Shown: piece by piece, positions 1 through 9,060 of the stretch | Layout: the number at the start of each line of letters is the position of its first letter | How positions within the stretch are numbered: position 1 is the stretch's first letter | Source: Pelagibacteraceae bacterium AG-404-P07 | GTDB lineage: Bacteria; Pseudomonadota; Alphaproteobacteria; Pelagibacterales; Pelagibacteraceae | Length of the DNA: 64,000 nt | Reading direction: 5' to 3' | Assembly (NCBI GenBank): GCA_003216235.1 | Contig: QCJE01000002.1 | Coordinates: forward strand, 38,246-102,245 | The notes under the pieces: model-generated | What the model saw: the letters and a program-made list of their open reading frames with translations, nothing else | The model's database searches: none | What the model was told of the DNA's origin: nothing | Made by a program: the position numbers and the translations under genes

Positions 1-1
1 A

Positions 2-286
2 GCTAGAGAGACATTTTCAGGAAACTCAATTGGTTCAAACTTACCGTCGATTAAAGTTAAAGAAAATTTAATTAATAATGAAATTAATATTGTTGATTTA
101 GTTATTATATCAAAGTTAGAAAAGTCTAAAAGTGAAATTAGAAGACTAATCAAAGGAAACGCTGTGAAAATAAATAATGATGTTATTAATGATGAAAAAT
201 TAATTATTAATAAAAAATTTTTTAATGAAAATTACTGCAAACTTTCTATTGGAAAAAAAAGACATTTAAAAATAGAATTAATTTAA
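2..286 (+). CDS. tyrS: Tyrosyl-tRNA synthetase, C-terminal fragment (S4 domain), truncated by window start
   Basis: Frame 2 reads ARETFSGNSIGSNLPSIKV...LVIISKLEKSKSEIRRLIKGNAVKINN...KKRHLKIELI*, matching the TyrS C-terminal S4 region pattern. Confidence 0.8.
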   Translation, partial: ARETFSGNSIGSNLPSIKVKENLINNEINIVDLVIISKLEKSKSEIRRLIKGNAVKINNDVINDEKLIINKKFFNENYCKLSIGKKRHLKIELI

Positions 287-288
287 AA

Positions 289-996
289 TTATTTTTCTAA
301 TATTAGGCAAACCAATTTATCATCAAAATATAATATTTTTTTGTACTCTTTATTAAATTCATCTATTCCTTTAACTATTTCGTAAGATTTTAGACCTAGC
401 AACGTTGAAATATATCTTTTCTTTATCATTTCTACATAATTTTTTTTTGATATTTTGACATTAAATACAAATTTTTTTTTTTTAATTTTTGGATAAAAAC
501 TGGCTATGAATTTAATTATTTTTTCATCTCTTTTTAAAGACATATTAAGTTTTTTTTTCATTAATGAAAAAGTAGGTATCTTATTATTTAAAGTATCTAA
601 AGTAAGAATAAATATTTTTCCATTTTGATTTAACATATTTTTACAATTAAAGATTAGCTCTTTTATTTCTTTAAATTCTAATAAATGAATAGTTTGTTTA
701 ATTAAGATTAAATCAAATTTTTTTTTATTTTTTTTAAAGTATCTTGTGGCATCAATCTTTTTGAAATAAATTCTCTTGTCTCTATCTTCGAATGCTTCAA
801 TATCTATACCTATTGGTTTATTCTTTAGTTTCAATCTTGTAGATAAAGATCCTAATATCTTTCCTCTTCCACAGCCAATGTCTAGAATTAATGATTTTCT
901 ATGTAATTTAGTATGTTTTAATAAAAAACTGTTAAATGATTGAATATATTTTTTTGAAGAAATCCAAGTTTTGTTGTCCCAATTCTTTAATGACAC
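289..996 (-). CDS. SAM-dependent class I methyltransferase
   Basis: ORF 235 aa; motif I LILDIGCGRGKILGSL, FDLILIKQTIHLL. Confidence 0.75.
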   Translation of the reverse strand: MSLKNWDNKTWISSKKYIQSFNSFLLKHTKLHRKSLILDIGCGRGKILGSLSTRLKLKNKPIGIDIEAFEDRDKRIYFKKIDATRYFKKNKKKFDLILIKQTIHLLEFKEIKELIFNCKNMLNQNGKIFILTLDTLNNKIPTFSLMKKKLNMSLKRDEKIIKFIASFYPKIKKKKFVFNVKISKKNYVEMIKKRYISTLLGLKSYEIVKGIDEFNKEYKKILYFDDKLVCLILEK

Positions 997-1433
997 ACAA
1001 TACCAAATTTTTTAAGTCTCCAATAATTATATGGCCATGGAGTTAAAAAACCAACTAAAAGCATGATTGGTACAATGTACCATGTAAGAATAGCGCCACC
1101 TGTTAGAAGATAATCCGTTAGGTTCATTGTAATTTCCATACTAATCATTGATATAAAGCTCATACTCATAGCTGTTTTAAATGCTTTTGAAAAATCTAAA
1201 TTTTGTTTCATTAAAACTATTGTTTCTAGAATGATACTAGTGATTAAACCATTAATAATAGCTAGTACCATTATACCTAAAACTGGAAATGGAATTAGAG
1301 TTAATTGAAAAAATAAAATTGTTCCAAAATCACCTATTGCACATCCGAGTAAACACCAACCGGTATTTTTGGCACTTCTTTTCCAAGTGTGTATGCAAGA
1401 CCAATTAAAATTGGTAGAAGCAGTGTTGTCCAT
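987..1433 (-). CDS. Multi-TM protein, DUF4396-like
   Basis: ORF 148 aa; WKRSAKNTGWCLLGCAIGDFGT and several hydrophobic segments. Confidence 0.55.
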   Translation of the reverse strand: MDNTASTNFNWSCIHTWKRSAKNTGWCLLGCAIGDFGTILFFQLTLIPFPVLGIMVLAIINGLITSIILETIVLMKQNLDFSKAFKTAMSMSFISMISMEITMNLTDYLLTGGAILTWYIVPIMLLVGFLTPWPYNYWRLKKFGIVCH

Positions 1434-1437
1434 TTAA

Positions 1438-1941
1438 TTATTTTATATTAACTTTGGCTATCATTCCAGCTTGATAATGACCAGGAACATTACAAGCTAC
1501 TTCGATGTTAACAGCATTATCAAATTTCCAAATGATATCTCCTTTTTGTTTTGGTTCTAACAAAACACTGTTACTGTGTGAATGACCCATAGACTTATCC
1601 ATTTTTGCCATCTTCTTCATTTTTTCTTTATCAATAGAGAAAGCAAGAAGAATTCCATTCTCAGCCATTTTTATCATCTCTGGCTGATGCTTCATATGCA
1701 TCATTTTGTTTGCAATATTAAATTCATGAACAAGCATACCTGCATTTTCAACTTCAAACTTAATTGTTTCACCTTCTTTAATCTGAAATGAACTTGGTTC
1801 GTAATAATTATCATACATGACAACTTTTATAACTCTTGTTACATCAGTTTCATCACCTTTTGAACCAATTTTCATATTCTTATCTGCATAAGCTATTGAG
1901 TTTAAAAGTAGGATTGTAAATAAAATTGTGATTATTTTCAT
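1438..1941 (-). CDS. Exported cupredoxin-like copper-binding protein
   Basis: Signal peptide; YEPSSFQIKEGETIKFEVENAGMLVHEFNI and EVACNVPGHYQAGM (type-1 Cu ligand pattern H...C..PGH...M). Confidence 0.8.
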   Translation of the reverse strand: MKIITILFTILLLNSIAYADKNMKIGSKGDETDVTRVIKVVMYDNYYEPSSFQIKEGETIKFEVENAGMLVHEFNIANKMMHMKHQPEMIKMAENGILLAFSIDKEKMKKMAKMDKSMGHSHSNSVLLEPKQKGDIIWKFDNAVNIEVACNVPGHYQAGMIAKVNIK

Positions 1942-2010
1942 AATACAGAATTAATATAGATTAAAATTTTAACAATGGGTCAATTTGTACTTATGTGTTA
2001 GTATTAAATT

Positions 2011-2691
2011 ATGATTTTTAAACAATTATTTGATTCTAAATCCTCAACCTATACTTATTTAATTTCGTCTGGCAATGGAAGAGAGGGCTTAATAATTGAT
2101 CCAGTTTTGGAAAATGTAAATGAATATATTGATGTTCTTAAAGAATTAAATTTAAAATTGGTAAAAGTAATTGATACTCATATCCATGCTGATCATGTGA
2201 CTGGTGCCTCTAAACTAAAAGATATTACAAAATGTTCAACCATCATGGGTGCTCATACCCCAGCAGAGTCTGTGGAAATAAAAGTAAAAGATGATGAGTA
2301 TATAGATTTAGATAATCTTAAAATTAGAGCCATGTATACTCCTGGACATACATCGGATAGTTATAGTTTTTTAATGAACAATCACCTCTTTTCAGGAGAT
2401 ACATTATTAATTAATGGAACTGGTAGAACTGATTTTCAAAATGGTAATGCTAAAGATGCATATAATTCAATATTTAATAAACTTTTAAAATTACCTGAGG
2501 AAACTCTTTTATATCCTGCACATGATTATAAAGGTGAAAAAGTGAGTACTATTGGAAAAGAAAAGAAACAAAATCCAAGATTACAAGTTAAGAGTGTTGA
2601 TGAATATATTGATATTATGAACAATTTAGATTTAAAAAAACCAGCTGAACTTGAGTCTAATGTCTTTAGAAATATAAAATTAGGGGCTTAA
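2011..2691 (+). CDS. MBL-fold hydrolase, ETHE1/persulfide dioxygenase-like
   Basis: THIHADHVTG metal motif, YTPGHTSDSYSF, FSGDTLLINGTGRTDFQ. Confidence 0.75.
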   Translation: MIFKQLFDSKSSTYTYLISSGNGREGLIIDPVLENVNEYIDVLKELNLKLVKVIDTHIHADHVTGASKLKDITKCSTIMGAHTPAESVEIKVKDDEYIDLDNLKIRAMYTPGHTSDSYSFLMNNHLFSGDTLLINGTGRTDFQNGNAKDAYNSIFNKLLKLPEETLLYPAHDYKGEKVSTIGKEKKQNPRLQVKSVDEYIDIMNNLDLKKPAELESNVFRNIKLGA

Positions 2692-2693
2692 AT

Positions 2694-3062
2694 CTAAATT
2701 GAAGACTGAATAGCTTTATAGATTAAATCTTTACTTGTTTCACCAATACTTCTGTAAACTAACTTTTTGTCTTTAAAAATTAAAAGTGTAGTTTGATACT
2801 GTACATCAAACAATTCTGCTATTTCTTTATTTGTAACATCAAACGCAAAATATTCTATGTTATCAAAATCATTTTTAGCTTTATCTAAAACTTTCATTTG
2901 ACTGGCACAAGATGTGCAATATTTGATCCAAGAACTAACTATTACAACTTTGCCCTCTGCTTGGGCTTTATCGAATAATTCTTTTTTGAAAGTTGTTTCT
3001 TTTGTAAGCCCACTTGAACTAAATGATAAAACTAAAAATATATATATAAAAAATTTTTTCAT
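2694..3062 (-). CDS. Exported thioredoxin-fold protein (DsbD C-terminal-like)
   Basis: Signal peptide; SSWIKYCTSCASQMKVLDKA active-site-like CxxC. Confidence 0.65.
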   Translation of the reverse strand: MKKFFIYIFLVLSFSSSGLTKETTFKKELFDKAQAEGKVVIVSSWIKYCTSCASQMKVLDKAKNDFDNIEYFAFDVTNKEIAELFDVQYQTTLLIFKDKKLVYRSIGETSKDLIYKAIQSSI

Positions 3063-3068
3063 AATTTT

Positions 3069-3383
3069 TTATACTACAAAAATTAAGATCCAATAAGAAG
3101 CTAATCCTGAAAATATTGTCGCAATTATACTTCTTGAGAAAATTCCAATTAATGTTGCAATTAACGCTGCAATAATTTTTGGATTATCTTCAATTAGAAT
3201 TAATCCTGAATTATCTAAAAAAATAGCTGGAAAAATAATTGCTGGAAATATTGCTGATGGCACATAAGACAAAACTTGTCTAATTCTATTATTAAACATT
3301 TCCTTTTTTATTAAAGCTATCATTGAAAATCTTGTTAGATAAGTAATCAATCCACAATATATTATTAAAGCCCAGTTACTCAT
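3069..3383 (-). CDS. azlD: AzlD family branched-chain amino acid transport subunit
   Basis: 104 aa membrane protein overlapping AzlC; LITYLTRFSMIAL. Confidence 0.8.
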   Translation of the reverse strand: MSNWALIIYCGLITYLTRFSMIALIKKEMFNNRIRQVLSYVPSAIFPAIIFPAIFLDNSGLILIEDNPKIIAALIATLIGIFSRSIIATIFSGLASYWILIFVV

Positions 3384-4071
3384 TTGTTTTAACTATTTTT
3401 GTTAATATCATAGCAACTAATAAACCTGATAAACCAGCAACTATTGCATAAGCTTTAAAAGGTATATAATTATATCCAAGTGTAGCTACCAATCCTGAAA
3501 CAACTATCACAATAATATTTATAAACTTCCTAAAATCATTAACTAAAAGTGCTAGAAATGTTAAAGGAACAGCAAAACTTAAACCAAGTTTTTCAGGTAT
3601 TGCTGCACCTAGTATAATTCCAAAAAAAGTAGTTGATTGCCAAATTACCCAACATGTTGCACCAGCACCAACTAAATGAAAATATCTATTTTGATCTTTG
3701 TTTTTCTTTAAATACTCATTTGATATTGCATATGCCTGATCAATTAAAAAATATGAAATGACAATTTTCCAAATCAATTTTAAATCTGACAAATGTTCAG
3801 ATACTACAGCTCCATAAAGGAGATGGCGTGAATTAACAGCGCCAACTGAGCTTATAATTACGATAGATGAAGCTCCTCCAGAAAATAATTGTAAAAGAAC
3901 TATTTGAGAGGCACCACCAAAAACTATTAATGACATGCCCATTGTCTCTAAGGGACTAAATCCAATGTCAATTGCAAGAACTCCAAATATAAGGCCAAAG
4001 GGAACTACTGGGATCATTAATGGACTTACATCAACTATACCTTTTAAAAAAACTTTAAGATTACTTTTCAT
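3376..4071 (-). CDS. azlC: AzlC family branched-chain amino acid transport protein
   Basis: FGLIFGVLAIDIGFSPLETMGMSLIVFGGASQ, NSRHLLYGA. Confidence 0.85.
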   Translation of the reverse strand: MKSNLKVFLKGIVDVSPLMIPVVPFGLIFGVLAIDIGFSPLETMGMSLIVFGGASQIVLLQLFSGGASSIVIISSVGAVNSRHLLYGAVVSEHLSDLKLIWKIVISYFLIDQAYAISNEYLKKNKDQNRYFHLVGAGATCWVIWQSTTFFGIILGAAIPEKLGLSFAVPLTFLALLVNDFRKFINIIVIVVSGLVATLGYNYIPFKAYAIVAGLSGLLVAMILTKIVKTNE

Positions 4072-4088
4072 TTTCTAAAAGGTTTTTA

Positions 4089-5150
4089 TTAGAAGCAAAC
4101 TATATGATCAATATGAATTGGTCTTTTAATACCAAATTTTTCATCAACTTCATGTTGATGTATATGATGTGAGTGAACAAATACTGGTATTAAGGTATTA
4201 CTTGGTGTTTTAAGAGTATAGATAAAATTAGTTCCTCTAAATTTTCTATCAACCACTTCAAGTTTCAAATTACTTGTATCATCATGTTCTAAATCTTCTG
4301 GTTGAAGCAATAATTGCACATTAGAACCTTTAGGATATTCTTTTATAAAATTACCTTCAATAGTGCCCAAATCCCAATTTTCTAGAGTATTTTTTCCTGT
4401 AACCTTTGCAGGAACTAAAATTCCTCTATTTAAAAAATTAACTACCTCAACAGAATTTGGCAAATGATAAACTTTATAAGGATCATCAAATTGTTTGAGT
4501 TCTTGATTCAAAATTATCCCACATTTAGATCCTAAATAAAATGCTTCATAGGAATCATGAGTTACAATAATTGTTGTAATTTTTAGTTTATGTAAAATTT
4601 TTTTTAATCTTACTTGAATTTCCTCTTTAAAACTTTGATCAACATTTGATAAAGGCTCGTCTAATAATAATAAATCTGGCTGAGTTATTAAAGATCTTGC
4701 CAATGAAGCGCGTTGAGCTTCACCAGCACTAATTTCATGAGGGTATTTATTAAGTATATGAAATATATCTAATAAATCTACTATTTCTTTTAAATTAATT
4801 TTTTTTTCTTTTTTTTCCTTATTCCTTTCAGAACCAAGTAATATATTTTTTTCAACAGTGTAATGTGGAAATAGGCTGTTATCTTGAAAAGCAAGTGACA
4901 CGTTTCTATCTTCTGGCTCAAGATTTACTTTTTCTGAGGATAAAGTTTTTCCATTTAATATAATTGAACCTTTTTTTATTTTTTCTAAACCAGCAATCGT
5001 TCTTAATATTGTTGTTTTACCAATACCCGAGGGGCCCAAAAGACAAATTACATCTCCTTCGTTTTCAATCGAAAAAGTAACATTCTTAACTTTAATTTTG
5101 TTACTTACATTAAAATCAACATTTTTGACTTCAAAAAAATTTTTACTCAT
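4089..5150 (-). CDS. ABC transporter ATP-binding protein, Fe(III)/FbpC type
   Basis: Walker A GPSGIGKTT, signature ISAGEAQRASLARSL, Walker B LLLLDEPLSNVD. Confidence 0.85.
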   Translation of the reverse strand: MSKNFFEVKNVDFNVSNKIKVKNVTFSIENEGDVICLLGPSGIGKTTILRTIAGLEKIKKGSIILNGKTLSSEKVNLEPEDRNVSLAFQDNSLFPHYTVEKNILLGSERNKEKKEKKINLKEIVDLLDIFHILNKYPHEISAGEAQRASLARSLITQPDLLLLDEPLSNVDQSFKEEIQVRLKKILHKLKITTIIVTHDSYEAFYLGSKCGIILNQELKQFDDPYKVYHLPNSVEVVNFLNRGILVPAKVTGKNTLENWDLGTIEGNFIKEYPKGSNVQLLLQPEDLEHDDTSNLKLEVVDRKFRGTNFIYTLKTPSNTLIPVFVHSHHIHQHEVDEKFGIKRPIHIDHIVCF

Positions 5151-6762
5151 TATTATCTCTTAATATATATTTAGATGTAACAATTATGAAAAAAGTTGCA
5201 ATCAAAATCAAAAACAATGAAGGAACGGCAGCTGCCTCAAGTAAATCTTCTGATGCAGAAATATAGGCTGTAGTTGCAAAAGTTTCAAAATTGAAAGGCC
5301 GTAAAATTAGAGTTATTGGTAGTTCTCTAATTATTTCTAAAGAGACTAAAATACCAATAAACAATAAAGAATTTCTTAAAAAAGGTATATGTATATTCAT
5401 GAAAGTTTTCCTTTTAGAATAACCAAGTAAATACGAACTCTCATCAACTGAAATATTTATTTTTTCATAACCCGATTTAATTCCATTATATGCAAGTGAA
5501 TAAAATCTGATAAAATATACAAGCACTAATCCCAAAATAGATCCTATAAAAACTTTTTTGATAGAAATAAAACCTAAATTTTTAACTACACTATCATCAA
5601 ACCATGCAATAAAAGTAATAAAAGCAACAGCTAAAATTACTCCAGGAATTGCATATCCTGAGATAGATAACGTAGATAAAATATTTAAAGTTTTATCTTT
5701 ATTCACTCTATTTCCGTAATTGGAAACTAAACCAAACACTATTAGCATAAGACTTGATAAAATTACTAAATAAAGAGTATTGGTTAATAAATCTAAAGTA
5801 TTTAAATCAAATAAATTTTCTGGAAATTTGATTGTCCAATACATCATCTGACTAAGAGGAAATAAAAAGCTTAAAAATAACACTAAAAAACAAAAAAAGA
5901 ATGCCAAGAAAGCTTTTTTACCAGAAAGTTGTATTTTTTGTTTTTGTTTAAATCCTGACCTAGCATTAAAGTGGTACTTAGCATTTTTCCTAGATAAGTT
6001 TTCCAAAATAAATAGAGCAAAGATAAACAATAATAAAAAGAATGACAGCTGATTTGCAAATGCTAGATCATCAAAAGCAATCCATGAATTATAGATACCA
6101 GTTGTTAATGTATTTATAGAAAAAAAATCTACTGCACCAAATTCAGCAAGTGTTTCCATAGCAACTAGGGATAAACCTGCAACTATTGCTGGTCTTGCTG
6201 CTGGCAGAATAATTGAATAAAATGCCTTAAACTTTGTAAAACCAAGATTTTTACCCAAATCAATTATGTTTTGTGATTGATATAAAAATGATGCTCTTGC
6301 TAGAATATATACATATGCATAAAGTGAAAAAGAGATTGATAATACCACACCTAATAAACCATCAAACTTTGGAATGTTTTGATTGTAATTACCCTCACCA
6401 AATAAATTTTTTAAAATAGTATAAGCAGTACCATAATTTTCAAAAAAAGCTGTTAAAGAATATGCGTAAATATAAGGTGGTACAGCAAATGACAATATTA
6501 GCGCCCATTTAAAAAAATTACTGAATGGAAAATTATAAAATGAAACTAAATATGCTGATCCTGTGCCTATTAAAAAAGTTAAAAGTAAAACACTTACTAA
6601 TAAGATTAATGAATTAAAAATATATTCCATTAAAAAAGTATCTTTTAATACTTGATAGTAATTGGATGTACTCTCAAAAAAACTTGAAAAGACAGTTAGA
6701 ATTGGAATAATTACAAATAATGAAATTACAAAAGAGGATATATACCAAAAATTTATTCTCAT
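5143..6762 (-). CDS. ABC transporter permease, Fe(III)/FbpB type
   Basis: 539 aa, ~12 TM, two permease halves; between FbpC-like and FbpA-like genes. Confidence 0.85.
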   Translation of the reverse strand: MRINFWYISSFVISLFVIIPILTVFSSFFESTSNYYQVLKDTFLMEYIFNSLILLVSVLLLTFLIGTGSAYLVSFYNFPFSNFFKWALILSFAVPPYIYAYSLTAFFENYGTAYTILKNLFGEGNYNQNIPKFDGLLGVVLSISFSLYAYVYILARASFLYQSQNIIDLGKNLGFTKFKAFYSIILPAARPAIVAGLSLVAMETLAEFGAVDFFSINTLTTGIYNSWIAFDDLAFANQLSFFLLLFIFALFILENLSRKNAKYHFNARSGFKQKQKIQLSGKKAFLAFFFCFLVLFLSFLFPLSQMMYWTIKFPENLFDLNTLDLLTNTLYLVILSSLMLIVFGLVSNYGNRVNKDKTLNILSTLSISGYAIPGVILAVAFITFIAWFDDSVVKNLGFISIKKVFIGSILGLVLVYFIRFYSLAYNGIKSGYEKINISVDESSYLLGYSKRKTFMNIHIPFLRNSLLFIGILVSLEIIRELPITLILRPFNFETFATTAYISASEDLLEAAAVPSLFLILIATFFIIVTSKYILRDNNE

Positions 6763-6797
6763 AATTTATAATTCGCCTTAAAACATGAAAGTATTAT

Positions 6798-6842
6798 GTT
6801 CATGGTCTTAGTAAGGAGACATCTTAACTAAGACGCATGAAC
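6798..6842. other. Intercistronic long stem-loop
   Basis: GTTCATG-GTCTTAGT ... ACTAAGAC-g-CATGAAC, 15 bp with one bulged base, plus inner AAG/CTT. Confidence 0.8.
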
Positions 6843-6852
6843 ACCCAGAAAA

Positions 6853-7023
6853 TCAAAAATCAAATACTTTTAGAGTATGCGGAACCTCCTCAGTTTTAAT
6901 TTCTGACAGCTTTCTGTTATTTACTCTTTTATTGATTTTTTCACACTCCAAATTGCACGGGAAACATGCTTTGGAAAATTTATTTAAATCAAGTTCAGAA
7001 ATAAATTTTTTTTTTACTTTCAC
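6853..7023 (-). CDS. Uncalled small ORF (56 aa, GTG start) with a CxxCxxxC motif
   Basis: Reads VKVKKKFISELDLNKFSKACFPCNLECEKINKRVNNRKLSEIKTEEVPHTLKVFDF*; begins 4 nt after the upstream stop with GGAAG 7 nt before GTG; absent from supplied ORF track. Confidence 0.6.
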   Translation of the reverse strand: MKVKKKFISELDLNKFSKACFPCNLECEKINKRVNNRKLSEIKTEEVPHTLKVFDF

Positions 7024-7027
7024 AATA

Positions 7028-8056
7028 TTACTTCCAACCAGCGGCTGTCATGACCTCTACTGCAGCAGCTTGATTTTTTCCATAAGAAGCAAGCTTAGTT
7101 TTCATATCTTGTTTAAAATCTAATCCTAAGTTATTTACTACTAATGGACTTGGTGAAACACCATCAATCATTGGAAACTCAAAAGTATTGTTTGTAAAGT
7201 GCTCTTGAGATTCTGGAGTTAATAAAAACTCTACAAGCTTGATAGCATTATCTTTGTTAGGTGCCCCTTTTACTAAAGCTGCACAACTTACGTTCATGTG
7301 TGTTCCTCTATCATTTTGATTAGGAAAGAAAGCTTTAACTTTTTTAGCTGCTGCTTGTTGCTCAGGTCCCTTTTTACCAGATAACATAAGAGCTAAATAG
7401 TAAGTGTTAGCCACAGCAATATCAGCTTCACCAGCTGCTACCGCCATTATTTGAGCTCTGTCATTACCCGTTGGTGTTCTTGCCATGTTAGCAACAACTC
7501 CCTCAGCCCATGCTGCTGTTGCAGCTTTTCCATTGTTTTTAATCAATGATGCTACAAGAGACTTATTGTAAATGTTGCTAGATTTTCTAATTACTAATCT
7601 ACCTTTCCATTTAGGATCAGCTAAACCCTCATAAGTCATTCCAGATAATTCAGCACCTGTAACTCTTTCAGGTGAATAATAAATTATTCTAGCTCTTTTT
7701 GCGATTCCAACCCACTTACTTGTTCTAAAGCTTTTTGGAACAGCTGCTTTAATTGCTGTAGATGTTAAACCATTTTGAAGCGTACCTTTTGAATCCATAG
7801 CACCACATCTTCCAGCATCTGCTGTGATATAAAGATCGGCTGAAGAATCTGCACCTTCACTAATAATCCTTTTTTCTAAAGCACCTGATTTTCCGTTTAT
7901 CAAATTAACTTTGATACCAGTCAAATTGGTAAACTTAGAATAAAGCTCTCCGTCAGCTTTATAATGTCTTGCATTAAAAATATTTACCTCATTTGCTGCA
8001 ACAAAAGTTGAAACAAACAAAGATACAATTAATGTTAAAATTGATATTTTTTTCAT
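7028..8056 (-). CDS. Fe(III) ABC transporter substrate-binding protein (FbpA/SfuA/IdiA-like)
   Basis: Signal peptide; NEVNIFNARHYKADGELYSKFTNLTGIKVNL, GEADIAVANTYYLALM. Confidence 0.9.
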   Translation of the reverse strand: MKKISILTLIVSLFVSTFVAANEVNIFNARHYKADGELYSKFTNLTGIKVNLINGKSGALEKRIISEGADSSADLYITADAGRCGAMDSKGTLQNGLTSTAIKAAVPKSFRTSKWVGIAKRARIIYYSPERVTGAELSGMTYEGLADPKWKGRLVIRKSSNIYNKSLVASLIKNNGKAATAAWAEGVVANMARTPTGNDRAQIMAVAAGEADIAVANTYYLALMLSGKKGPEQQAAAKKVKAFFPNQNDRGTHMNVSCAALVKGAPNKDNAIKLVEFLLTPESQEHFTNNTFEFPMIDGVSPSPLVVNNLGLDFKQDMKTKLASYGKNQAAAVEVMTAAGWK

Positions 8057-8091
8057 TTACTCTCTGTTCTTTCTTCCGCATATTTTTTTGA

Positions 8092-8128
8092 GATTGATAA
8101 CTATTCGCAATGATAATGATTATCAATC
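8092..8128 (-). promoter_or_regulatory. Fur-like operator upstream of iron transporter operon
   Basis: 7-1-7 palindrome TGATAATgATTATCA (8111-8125) and overlapping GATTGATAA(8092-8100)/TTATCAATC(8120-8128) inverted repeat. Confidence 0.75.
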
Positions 8129-8169
8129 GCAAGAATGTCGCACCCTTAAGTTGTGTTTTATTTAATGAA

Positions 8170-9060
8170 TTAAGATTTCCAGTCGCCTATTTTACTGAAT
8201 AAAAAGTTCCTAAAGGCCTGAACTCTAGCTGTGTTTTTTAATGATTGAGGGTAAACAAAATGCGCCTCTGTAATTGGTCCCTCAGATTTAGGCAATACTT
8301 TAATGACATTATTTGAGTTACTTACTAAATATTCTGGTAACGCAGCCAATCCTAGTCCAGATTCTACTGCTAGAAGCAATCCCATAACACTATTTACTTT
8401 CATTATTGTTTTTCTTTTTTTACCATCTGGCATGCCTAATTTTAAAGCCCAATCAGGGTTATAAACTGGTGAAGGAGCTCCTTTTCCAAAAGAAATAAAC
8501 TTATGTTTATTTAAATCGTTAATTGTTTTTGGCATACCAAATTTTTCGAGATATTTATTTGAACCATAAATATAATACTTTAAATCAACTAACTTTTTTT
8601 GGATATAATTTAACTGCTTTGGTCTTCTCATGAAAATACCAATATCAGCTTGTCTAGTGCTTAGGTCTAACTCTTTGTCCTCAAAAATTAGTTCTATTTC
8701 AATTTCTGGATTCAATCTCATAAACTCCCGAATTCTTGGAGTAAGCCAGTGTGTTCCAAAACTTCTTACAGTGGTAATTGTTAATTTACCTGTAGGCTTG
8801 TTTTTTTGATCACCTAATGAAGTTTCTACTTCTTTTAGTTTACTTATAACTTCATGCGCGGTTTTAAAAACATACTCACCATTTTCTGTTAAAGTAAGAC
8901 CTCTAGCATGCCTTTCAAATAATTGAACTTTTAAATCTTGTTCTAGAGATTGAATTTGTCTACTGATGGCTGACTGGCTTAGATTTAAATTAACTGTAGC
9001 ATTAGTAAAACTACCTGCTTCAGCAACTGCATGAAATATCTTTAATTTATCCCAATCCAT
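8170..9060 (-). CDS. LysR family transcriptional regulator (GcvA-like)
   Basis: N-terminal HTH FHAVAEAGSFTNATVNLNLSQSAISRQIQSLEQDLKVQLFERHARGLTLTENG. Confidence 0.9.
   Translation of the reverse strand: MDWDKLKIFHAVAEAGSFTNATVNLNLSQSAISRQIQSLEQDLKVQLFERHARGLTLTENGEYVFKTAHEVISKLKEVETSLGDQKNKPTGKLTITTVRSFGTHWLTPRIREFMRLNPEIEIELIFEDKELDLSTRQADIGIFMRRPKQLNYIQKKLVDLKYYIYGSNKYLEKFGMPKTINDLNKHKFISFGKGAPSPVYNPDWALKLGMPDGKKRKTIMKVNSVMGLLLAVESGLGLAALPEYLVSNSNNVIKVLPKSEGPITEAHFVYPQSLKNTARVQAFRNFLFSKIGDWKS

Noticed and set aside
6932-7123. 63-aa + strand ORF across the SBP end and spacer
   Set aside because: Overlaps the SBP C-terminus antisense; the minus-strand GTG ORF at 6853-7023 explains the spacer better.
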